Source of the DNA: Ruminococcaceae bacterium UBA1213
GTDB taxonomy: Bacteria > Bacillota > Clostridia > Oscillospirales > Acutalibacteraceae
DNA length: 10,207 nucleotides
Assembly (NCBI GenBank): GCA_002309275.1
Contig: DBXL01000097.1
Span: 1-10,207, forward strand
Direction: 5' to 3'
Shown: positions 1-5,523 of the stretch, piece after piece
How positions within the stretch are numbered: the first letter of the stretch is position 1
Layout: the number at the start of each line of letters is the position of its first letter
The notes under the pieces: model-generated
The model's input: the letters and a program-made list of their open reading frames with translations, nothing else
Databases searched by the model: none
What the model was told of the DNA's origin: nothing
Made by a program: the position numbers and the translations under genes

Positions 1-1
1 T

Positions 2-814
2 TTTGAGATAAAGCAGATAAAGAAAAATAACGGCTTTTTCAGCGTGATTTCGGAAAATATCACTGTACAGGCTGAAAATATCGTATTTGCGACAGGTTCA
101 AAAGCCTCTTCTTCTCTCGGTGCAAATGACAGCGGTTATAAACTTTTACAGAATTTCGGTATCAATCCGACATCGTTAAAGCCTGCACTTTGTCCCGTTG
201 TTACGAAAGAAAAATATAAATCTCTCAAAGGTGTCCGTGCAAAAGGGATTGTTACTCTTTTTGACGGCGATAAAAAAATAATCTCCCGTGAGGGCGAAAT
301 TCAGTTCACGGATTACGGCATTTCGGGTATATGTGTATTTGACATATCCCGATTTGTGAGTGACTGCAAAAATCCGAAAATATTCGTTGATGTCATGAAG
401 GAATATTCCGAAAATCACTTGTGTGATTATCTCTTTAAGTGCAGAAAGATTTTCACAAATGCAGGGGATATATTGACAGGTGCATTGAATAAAAAGTTGG
501 GACAGGTGATTGTGCAGACTTGCGGATTATCTTCAAAAACGTGCCGTGAGCTGTCCGAAAGTGATATAAAAAAGTTGGCTCATACCGTGAAGAATTTCAC
601 ATTCACGCCTTTGAAAAGTGAAGATTACAGTAATGCACAGGTATGTGCAGGGGGTATCACGTCAAAATATGTATATCCCGAAACGCTCATGTCAAAGACG
701 GTGAAAAACTTGTATATATGCGGAGAACTGCTTGACGCTGACGGAGAGTGCGGAGGATATAACCTGCATTTTGCGTGGGGAAGCGGAATACTTGTCGGAA
801 AATCCATAAAATAG
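2..814 (+). CDS. HI0933/BaiN-type NAD(P)/FAD-dependent oxidoreductase, 3' part
   Basis: The reading frame is open from the left edge, so the true start lies upstream; the GTG at 44 is an internal Val codon, not a convincing start. About 270 C-terminal residues are present. Family marks of the HI0933-like flavoproteins (often annotated as aminoacetone oxidase family FAD-binding enzyme) are visible. VFATGSKA near the start is the ATG motif contacting FAD. A 'PALCPVV' segment follows, then the 'FTDYGISG' segment. The C-terminal flavin motif reads CGELLDADGECGGYNLHFAW, followed by GSG. The missing N-terminus should hold the GxGxxG dinucleotide-binding motif. Members are soluble flavoproteins whose physiological substrates are mostly unsettled; BaiN was proposed to act in bile acid 7-dehydroxylation. 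The stop at 812-814 lies 8 nt before the next gene, which is also a flavoprotein, so the two are probably co-transcribed. Family assignment is secure; substrate is unknown. Confidence 0.9.
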   Translation, partial: FEIKQIKKNNGFFSVISENITVQAENIVFATGSKASSSLGANDSGYKLLQNFGINPTSLKPALCPVVTKEKYKSLKGVRAKGIVTLFDGDKKIISREGEIQFTDYGISGICVFDISRFVSDCKNPKIFVDVMKEYSENHLCDYLFKCRKIFTNAGDILTGALNKKLGQVIVQTCGLSSKTCRELSESDIKKLAHTVKNFTFTPLKSEDYSNAQVCAGGITSKYVYPETLMSKTVKNLYICGELLDADGECGGYNLHFAWGSGILVGKSIK

Positions 815-822
815 GTGAAGTT

Positions 823-2406
823 ATGATTAGAATAAATGAAGTTGCGTTGAATCTCGATTATGATGAAACAAGCCTGAAAAAAGCAGTGGCTAAAAAATTG
901 AATATATCCGTTTCGGAGATAAAATATATTTCTCTTTACAAGAGAAGTGTTGACGCAAGAAAAAAGGACAACGTGCATTTCACAGCGTCAGTTGATGTAA
1001 AAGTTGATAATGAAAACAGAGTTCTGAAAAAATGCAAAAATGCTGTATTGGTCGAGGAATATCAATATAATTTGCCGAAGTGCAGGAAATTATCAAAAAG
1101 ACCTGTTATCATAGGCAGTGGACCTTGCGGAATGTTTGCGGGTTTGATACTGGCACAGTGCGGACAAAATCCGATTATCATTGAGCGTGGGCGTGATGTT
1201 GACAGCCGTACAAAAGATGTCAATTCTTTCTGGTCGGTAGGTGTGCTTGATGAAAAATCGAATGTGCAGTTCGGTGAAGGCGGTGCAGGGACTTTTTCAG
1301 ATGGTAAATTGAATACAGGCACAAAGGATAAACGTATCAGAAAAGTGCTGGAAGAGTTTGCAGAAAACGGCTCTCCAAAGGAAATTTTATATCTTGCAAA
1401 GCCACACATTGGCACGGATATGCTGAAGATGACGGTTAAAAATATTCGTGAAAAAATTATTTCACTCGGCGGTGAATATTGGTTTGAAACAAAATTGACG
1501 GATATAAAATTTTCTGACGGAAAAATAAATGCGGTTGTTCTGGAAAGGGATAATGAAACATTTACTCTTGAAACGGATAACGTCATTCTGGCGATAGGTC
1601 ACAGTGCAAGAGATACGTTTGAAATGCTGAAAAATAAAAATATCGCTATGGAGCAAAAGGCTTTTGCTATGGGTGTCAGGATAGAGCATTTGCAGGAGCT
1701 TATTAATAAAAGTCAGTATGGCAGTTTCTGGAATAACAAATATCTGTCGGCAGCGGATTATAAATTAGCCGTGCATTTGAATAATGGCAGAGGTGTATTT
1801 ACATTCTGTATGTGTCCGGGTGGAAGTGTTGTGGCGGCGGCAAGCGAACACGGCAGACTTGTCACCAATGGCATGAGTGAATTTGCCCGTGATAAAGTCA
1901 ATGCGAATTCTGCACTTTTAGTCGGAATAAATCCCGATGATTTCGGCAGTTCGGATATACTGGCAGGCGTGGCGTTTCAAAGACGGCTCGAAGAAATGGC
2001 ATTTCATGCAGGCGGTGAAAATTATCATGCTCCCGTACAGCGTGTATGCGATTTTCTCAAAAAGCAAAAATCCATTGAAACAGGTTCAGTAATACCAAGC
2101 TATCAGCCTGGATATACACTTACAAATTTGGATATATGCTTACCTGAATATATGGCGGATTCTCTGAGAGAGGGAATTGTCTTAATGGATAAAAGACTGA
2201 AAGGCTTTGCAGACGGTGACGCAGTTTTAACAGCGGTTGAAAGCAGAAGTTCTTCACCTGTGAGGATATTGAGAGATGAAAGTATGCAGTCAGTGTCGGT
2301 GAAGGGCTTGTATCCGTGCGGAGAGGGTGCAGGCTATGCAGGGGGAATTGTATCAGCGGCGGTTGACGGTATCAAAGCCGCCGAAATGGTATTGCAATTT
2401 TCCTGA
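823..2406 (+). CDS. FAD-dependent oxidoreductase, COG2509 type
   Basis: A 527-residue protein, close to the usual length of about 530 for this family of uncharacterised FAD-dependent dehydrogenases. I chose ATG 823 because AGGTGA at 813-818 sits just upstream. A start at 775 would overlap the preceding gene by 40 nt and has no ribosome binding site. Residues 1-90 form a small N-terminal alpha/beta domain (MIRINEVALNLDYDETSLKK) characteristic of the group. The Rossmann FAD site is GSGPCG at 98-103, ending the first beta-alpha unit at E121-R-G. The hallmark FGEGGAGTFSDGKL covers 150-163. LAIGHSARDTF is the second ATG-like motif, and the C-terminus carries a CGEGAGYAGGI flavin motif. No signal peptide or membrane segment is seen, so it is cytosolic. 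Its reaction is not known. It lies between another flavoprotein and thymidylate kinase in a tight gene run. Confidence 0.92.
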   Translation: MIRINEVALNLDYDETSLKKAVAKKLNISVSEIKYISLYKRSVDARKKDNVHFTASVDVKVDNENRVLKKCKNAVLVEEYQYNLPKCRKLSKRPVIIGSGPCGMFAGLILAQCGQNPIIIERGRDVDSRTKDVNSFWSVGVLDEKSNVQFGEGGAGTFSDGKLNTGTKDKRIRKVLEEFAENGSPKEILYLAKPHIGTDMLKMTVKNIREKIISLGGEYWFETKLTDIKFSDGKINAVVLERDNETFTLETDNVILAIGHSARDTFEMLKNKNIAMEQKAFAMGVRIEHLQELINKSQYGSFWNNKYLSAADYKLAVHLNNGRGVFTFCMCPGGSVVAAASEHGRLVTNGMSEFARDKVNANSALLVGINPDDFGSSDILAGVAFQRRLEEMAFHAGGENYHAPVQRVCDFLKKQKSIETGSVIPSYQPGYTLTNLDICLPEYMADSLREGIVLMDKRLKGFADGDAVLTAVESRSSSPVRILRDESMQSVSVKGLYPCGEGAGYAGGIVSAAVDGIKAAEMVLQFS

Positions 2407-2434
2407 AATGATATTATAATATAGGGGACTGATT

Positions 2435-3064
2435 ATGGACAGAGGAAAGTTTATTGTATTTGAGGGAATAGACGGTTCGGGCAAGGGTACACAAATCAAT
2501 CTGCTTGTTAATGAGATGAAAAGGCAGGGGAGAACGGTCTATCAGACCGCTGAACCGACAAATTCCGTGACAGGCGGGATTTTGCGTGACGCTTTGGGCG
2601 GTTTTACGGATAGAACTGCTTATGAAATGTCGGCAATGTTTTTGCTTGACAGAATTTTTCATAATTCCAATAAAATCAACGGCATTAAGCAGTTTCTTGA
2701 AAAAGGTGTAGATGTTGTATGTGACAGATATTATTATTCGTCATTCGCCTATCAGGGAATAGACGCTGATTTGAAATGGGTGATGGATATGAATTTGCAC
2801 TGCAAGGAGATTTTAAAGCCCGATTTATGTATATTTCTGGATATAGACAGTAAAGCATCTGATGAAAGAATTGCAAAAAACCGTTTGGAAAGAGAGATTT
2901 ATGAAGAAAAGACAATGCAGGAGAGAATCAGAAAGAGATTTTTGGAAGTGTTTGCACTTTTGAAAGACAGCGAAAATGTAAAAATCGTTGACGCTTCAAG
3001 GAGTATCGGAGAGGTGTCAGGCGATATAATAAAAATTTATAATGAGTTTAAAGGAGAGGTTTGA
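2435..3064 (+). CDS. tmk: Thymidylate kinase (dTMP kinase)
   Basis: 209 residues, the normal length for dTMP kinase, which phosphorylates dTMP to dTDP using ATP in dTTP synthesis. The P-loop EGIDGSGKGTQ covers residues 10-20. CDRYYYSSFAYQG at 96-108 contains the conserved DR(Y/H) motif and the SSxAYQG segment that contact the nucleotide. The LID region follows KPDLCIFLDID and carries R150, R153 and the ERE cluster. Two positions differ from the textbook form: the residue after the P-loop Lys is Gly rather than Ser/Thr, as in adenylate kinases, and the usual REP near residue 40 reads AEPT. I believe the AEPT form occurs in many clostridial copies, so I still expect an active enzyme. Start ATG 2435 is preceded by AGGGG at 2423-2427. 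The gene begins 28 nt after the flavoprotein and its TGA lies 2 nt before the metY ATG, so translational coupling is likely. Confidence 0.93.
   Translation: MDRGKFIVFEGIDGSGKGTQINLLVNEMKRQGRTVYQTAEPTNSVTGGILRDALGGFTDRTAYEMSAMFLLDRIFHNSNKINGIKQFLEKGVDVVCDRYYYSSFAYQGIDADLKWVMDMNLHCKEILKPDLCIFLDIDSKASDERIAKNRLEREIYEEKTMQERIRKRFLEVFALLKDSENVKIVDASRSIGEVSGDIIKIYNEFKGEV
3052..3059 (+). promoter_or_regulatory. Shine-Dalgarno site that fixes the metY start
   Basis: AGGAGAGG lies inside the last tmk codons. It is 7 nt from ATG 3067 but only 1 nt from the in-frame TTG 3061. The ATG is therefore the start, and metY initiation is physically coupled to tmk termination at 3062-3064. Confidence 0.8.
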
Positions 3065-3066
3065 AA

Positions 3067-4332
3067 ATGCATATCAATACGAAATGCGTACAGGCAGGCT
3101 ATGAGCCTAAAAACGGAGAATCGAGAGTTATACCGATAGTGCAGAGCACGACTTTTAAATATGACTCTGCGGCAACTCTGGGAAAGCTGTTTGACTTGGA
3201 GGAAGACGGATTTTTTTATACCCGTCTGACAAATCCGACATTGAGTGCAGTTGCGGCTAAAATTGCAGCACTGGAGGGCGGTGTCGGAGCCATGCTGACG
3301 GCTTCGGGACAGTCTGCAAGTATGATTTCTATTACAAATATATGCCATGCTGGTGACCATGTTGTATGTGCAAGTGCCATTTATGGCGGTACTTTCAATT
3401 TGTTCAATAAGTCACTGAGAGAACTTGGAATAGATTTCACGTTTGTAACACCCGATTCAACGGAAGAGGAAATTAATGCGGCTTTTCAGGAGAATACAAG
3501 GGCTGTATTTGTGGAAAGTGTATCGAATCCGTCACTTGATGTTGCAGATGTAGAGCTGTATGCAAAATTAGCTCATGCACACGGTGTACCGCTGATTGTA
3601 GATAATACATTCCCTACACCCGTTAATTTCAGACCATTTGAATGGGGTGCAGATATAGTTGTACATTCGACTTCAAAATATATGGACGGTCATGCCGTTG
3701 CATTGGGCGGAGTTGTTGTAGATAGCGGAAACTTTGACTGGACAAACGGAAAATATCCTGCATTCACAGAGCCTGATGAATCCTATCACGGAGTTATCTA
3801 TACCGAGAAGTTTGGCAAGGCTGCCTATATCACAAAGGCTGTTACACATATGATGAGGGACTACGGACCTCAGCAGAGCCCTCAGAATGCATTCTTGCTT
3901 AACTTGGGATTGGAAACGCTGTTTTTGAGAATGGAAAGACACTGTTCCAATGCCCTGAAAGTTGCAAAATTCCTTGAAAGCAATGATAAAATTGAGTGGG
4001 TAAATTATCCTGGACTTGAAAGCAACAAGTATTATGAACGCTGTCAAAAATATATGCCGAATGGTTCATGCGGCGTTATTTCATTCGGCGTAAAGGGCGG
4101 CAGAGAAAAGGCTATGCAGTTCATGGACAATCTGGATATGATAAAGTTGGTTATTCATGTAGCAGATGCAAGAACTTGTGCACTGCACCCCGCAAGCACT
4201 ACTCACAGACAACTTAATGATAAACAGCTTGAGGACTGTGGAGTAAAGCCCAATCTTATCAGAATGTCTGTGGGAATAGAATATGTTGATGACATTATTG
4301 CGGATATTAAGCAGGCACTGGAAAAAATTTAA
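3067..4332 (+). CDS. metY: O-acetylhomoserine sulfhydrylase (MetY)
   Basis: 421 residues, typical for the Cys/Met-metabolism PLP enzymes (fold type I). It is expected to convert O-acetyl-L-homoserine plus sulfide to L-homocysteine in direct-sulfhydrylation methionine synthesis. HINTKCVQAGYEP at the start is typical of MetY. YTRLTNPT near 52-59 binds the PLP phosphate of the partner subunit, and the SGQSA segment lies near 80. The SVSNPSLDVAD and VDNTFPTP segments provide the cofactor-contacting Asp. HSTSKYMDGH contains the Schiff-base Lys, K204. A long insert after it (about 215-260) fits MetY better than the shorter MetB/MetC/MetZ enzymes. The C-terminal HPASTTHRQL segment is also the sulfhydrylase form. 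It is the last gene of the preceding run. No SAM riboswitch or T-box can lie directly before it, since it follows tmk by 2 nt, so any methionine control would act at the operon promoter outside this window. Confidence 0.95.
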   Translation: MHINTKCVQAGYEPKNGESRVIPIVQSTTFKYDSAATLGKLFDLEEDGFFYTRLTNPTLSAVAAKIAALEGGVGAMLTASGQSASMISITNICHAGDHVVCASAIYGGTFNLFNKSLRELGIDFTFVTPDSTEEEINAAFQENTRAVFVESVSNPSLDVADVELYAKLAHAHGVPLIVDNTFPTPVNFRPFEWGADIVVHSTSKYMDGHAVALGGVVVDSGNFDWTNGKYPAFTEPDESYHGVIYTEKFGKAAYITKAVTHMMRDYGPQQSPQNAFLLNLGLETLFLRMERHCSNALKVAKFLESNDKIEWVNYPGLESNKYYERCQKYMPNGSCGVISFGVKGGREKAMQFMDNLDMIKLVIHVADARTCALHPASTTHRQLNDKQLEDCGVKPNLIRMSVGIEYVDDIIADIKQALEKI

Positions 4333-4361
4333 TAAAAAGTCATTTTTGTTTCATAGAATAC

Positions 4362-4391
4362 TTGATATTTGGATATTATATATGCTATAAT
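4362..4391 (+). promoter_or_regulatory. Extended -10 promoter for the antitoxin gene
   Basis: TTGATA (4362-4367), an 18-nt spacer, and TATAAT (4386-4391), preceded by TGC at 4383-4385, give a consensus extended -10 (TGnTATAAT). Predicted transcription start is near 4398, leaving a leader of about 20 nt that holds the ribosome binding site. The small gene can therefore be expressed independently of metY. Confidence 0.7.
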
Positions 4392-4394
4392 GTC
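4372..4394. promoter_or_regulatory. Dyad overlapping the -10, probable autoregulatory operator
   Basis: GATATTATA (4372-4380) and TATAATGTC (4386-4394) form an inverted repeat around a 5-nt centre, with 8 of 9 positions complementary. It covers the whole -10 hexamer and extends upstream. Antitoxins of the ribbon-helix-helix type usually bind such palindromes to repress their own promoters, so autorepression is inferred here. AT-rich sequence makes chance dyads easier. Confidence 0.45.
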
Positions 4395-4417
4395 ACTAAT
4401 GAGGGGTGATGTTTTTT

Positions 4418-4600
4418 ATGGCAAGTACAAATCTTAATGTCAGGGTAGATGAAAATGTAAAAAAAAGTGCCGAAACAGTTCTTGACGAGCTTGGACTGAA
4501 TATGTCCACAGCAGTGAATATGTTTTTGAGAGCAGTAATCCGTGAAGAAGGAATACCTTTCAAAATGTCCCTGAAAAAGCCGGAAGAGGAAGAAATTTAA
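4418..4600 (+). CDS. RelB/DinJ-family antitoxin-like ribbon-helix-helix protein, no toxin partner
   Basis: 60 residues. MASTNLNVRVDENVKKSAE at the N-terminus matches the DinJ/RelB pattern: a short DNA-contacting beta strand (about 4-10), helix 1 (12-25), a GLNMS turn, and helix 2 (30-43). EGIPFKM follows, equivalent to the 'ALPF' segment of DinJ. ATG 4418 is chosen because GGTGAT (4405-4410) lies 7 nt upstream; GTG 4406 and ATG 4409 overlap that site. Full DinJ-type antitoxins run to about 80-100 residues, with a C-terminal tail that wraps the toxin. Here the protein stops after an acidic KKPEEEEI tail, and a terminator starts 2 nt after the stop, so no YafQ/RelE toxin follows; metY precedes it. 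It may be a solitary DNA-binding regulator, an antitoxin acting in trans, or a relic. Fold assignment is firm; function is uncertain. Confidence 0.85.
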   Translation: MASTNLNVRVDENVKKSAETVLDELGLNMSTAVNMFLRAVIREEGIPFKMSLKKPEEEEI

Positions 4601-4601
4601 A

Positions 4602-4642
4602 AAAAATGACAGGATTTCCTGAAAAGAAATCCTGTCATTTTT
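4602..4642. terminator. Bidirectional rho-independent terminator
   Basis: A perfect 17-bp stem pairs 4602-4618 with 4626-4642 around a 7-nt loop (CTGAAAA). Its core is TGACAGGATTTC, flanked by A-run and T-run arms. On the + strand it ends in a T-run (4638-4642) after the antitoxin gene. On the - strand the A-run at 4601-4606 gives the U-run after the PRTase-like gene, whose stop is at 4672. It is placed between converging genes to serve both, and is also the first visible terminator downstream of metY. Confidence 0.92.
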
Positions 4643-4671
4643 ACTTTTGCAGAGAAATTAAAAATCTGTTT

Positions 4672-5307
4672 TTAAAGGGAGGAATAACCGAAACTGTTTA
4701 CAATGGCTTCAAGCTTTTCGTTTTCCGCACACATGGGACAGCGGTTAGGCTTGTAACTGTTGTAGTCGCCGAGGTCGTTGGGATCAAAAACAGAATATAC
4801 AGGGTGACCGTCACATTCTTCAACGGTAGCAAAAATGGCAGCAACGCCCATTACCTGACCGCCGTAGTAGTTTACGGCATCTATGGCGGCTAATGCACTT
4901 TTACCGGTGGTGACGGAGGCAGCAACTATTAAAACATGTTTGTTGAGTATCATAGGCACGAGGTTATCACGGAACATCAGCTGACCGCCTGTAATGAATT
5001 CGGGGGAGATTACATAGATAGTCTGATGTGCATTCATGTTGATGTAGTCATCTTTGGTAAGCTGGTCTGCAATGCAGGTGCCGACAACCTCCATGCCGTC
5101 TATGCAGAGGATAGTATCAATAATAGTGTTTGTCTGATAGTTGACTACAAGATCCTGAGCAAGAGCTTTGGCTTCGGAAAGTCTTGTTTTCTGAGTGGTA
5201 ACGTCGATAAAGTAGTTGGTATGGCTATGCATGGTTGCAAAATGCCCTTTCTGTACTCGCAGGAAAAGATTTGGATTTTTGGTTCTTATTTTAAGTTCTT
5301 TTGCCAT
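4672..5307 (-). CDS. PyrE-like phosphoribosyltransferase with degenerate PRPP motif
   Basis: 211 residues. The start is ATG 5307 (MAKELKIRTK), because GAGGTG (5319-5314) lies 6 nt upstream; the longer frame from 5343 has no such site. The layout follows type I phosphoribosyltransferases near orotate phosphoribosyltransferase. GHFATMHSHTNYFIDV (21-36) corresponds to the 'GHFxLxSGxHSxxYxD' start of PyrE. DGMEVVG (70-76) stands where PyrE has its PA-x-GG loop. QLMFRDN (109-115) stands at the 'LRRG' segment. VLIVAASVTTGKS (125-137) is the PRPP loop, and the tail has CPMC (190-193), resembling the CPLC tail of some longer PyrE proteins. The acidic pair expected before the TTG loop (ED or DD) is AAS here, so PRPP/Mg2+ handling is doubtful. 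RefSeq-style annotation would probably be orotate phosphoribosyltransferase, but activity is not assured. It stands alone on the - strand, with no pyrimidine genes beside it. Confidence 0.8.
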   Translation of the reverse strand: MAKELKIRTKNPNLFLRVQKGHFATMHSHTNYFIDVTTQKTRLSEAKALAQDLVVNYQTNTIIDTILCIDGMEVVGTCIADQLTKDDYINMNAHQTIYVISPEFITGGQLMFRDNLVPMILNKHVLIVAASVTTGKSALAAIDAVNYYGGQVMGVAAIFATVEECDGHPVYSVFDPNDLGDYNSYKPNRCPMCAENEKLEAIVNSFGYSSL

Positions 5308-5320
5308 AAATTTCACCTCG

Positions 5321-5334
5321 AAAAAAATTTTTTT
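5321..5334. other. A7T7 tract in the leader of the PRTase-like gene
   Basis: Seven A followed by seven T lie directly upstream of the - strand ribosome binding site at 5314-5319. Such tracts are intrinsically bent or rigid DNA. In the transcript this gives an A/U-rich, unstructured run next to the Shine-Dalgarno. Functional meaning is not evident. Confidence 0.5.
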
Positions 5335-5347
5335 ATGGGACATAACT

Positions 5348-5376
5348 ATATTAACCTATTTTCAGAAAGAAATCAA
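5348..5376 (-). promoter_or_regulatory. Candidate promoter for the PRTase-like gene
   Basis: Read on the - strand, TTGATT (5376-5371), a 17-nt spacer and TAATAT (5353-5348) resemble a sigma-A promoter, each hexamer matching consensus at 4 of 6 positions. Transcription would start near 5341, with a leader of about 34 nt. A perfect TATAAT at 5408-5403 (- strand) is an alternative -10, but has no good -35. Confidence 0.45.
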
Positions 5377-5391
5377 GAATTTTTATATGTT

Positions 5392-5457
5392 TAAACGGAA
5401 ATATTATAGAATGAGGAATGTGAAATATTTATCATTTCCGGTTTATCATTCCTCATT
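5392..5457. repeat. Two interleaved inverted repeats in the divergent spacer
   Basis: Pair A: 5392-5402 is complementary to 5434-5445 (11 bp with one bulged G at 5441; core GGAAAT/ATTTCC). Pair B: AATGAGGAATG (5410-5420) is perfectly complementary to CATTCCTCATT (5447-5457). The arms alternate A-B-A'-B', so in RNA they would form a pseudoknot or two exclusive folds. As DNA they are two overlapping dyads. TTTATCATTTCC (5428-5439) and TTTATCATTCC (5442-5452) are also near-identical direct repeats. All this lies between the two predicted divergent promoters, which favours a protein-binding region. Confidence 0.6.
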
Positions 5458-5461
5458 TCTA

Positions 5462-5490
5462 TTGAATTGCGGCGGAAATAATTGTATAAT
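5462..5490 (+). promoter_or_regulatory. Promoter of the SEDS gene
   Basis: TTGAAT (5462-5467), a 17-nt spacer and a perfect TATAAT (5485-5490). Transcription is expected near 5497, giving a leader of about 27 nt before ATG 5524. Pair B of the interleaved repeats ends 5 nt upstream of the -35, where an activator or repressor could act. Confidence 0.7.
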
Positions 5491-5523
5491 CAGTCAGTGA
5501 TAAAATGATGAAAGGAAATGGGA

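Noticed and set aside
2392..2420. TTGCAA-N17-TATAAT resembling a promoter before tmk
   Set aside because: The predicted start near 2427 would fall at or past the tmk ribosome binding site at 2423-2427, leaving a leader of under 10 nt. More likely AT-rich spacer within the operon.
4333..4361. Possible metY terminator (AAAAAG...TTTTTG)
   Set aside because: The complementary A and T runs have no G/C stem and would not terminate. The first credible terminator is at 4602-4642.
4606..5500. Open + strand frames (4606-4893, 4936-5394, 5216-5500) that might be a toxin partner
   Set aside because: They are antisense to the well-supported PRTase-like gene or run through the terminator and spacer. They lack ribosome binding sites and show no toxin-like motifs.
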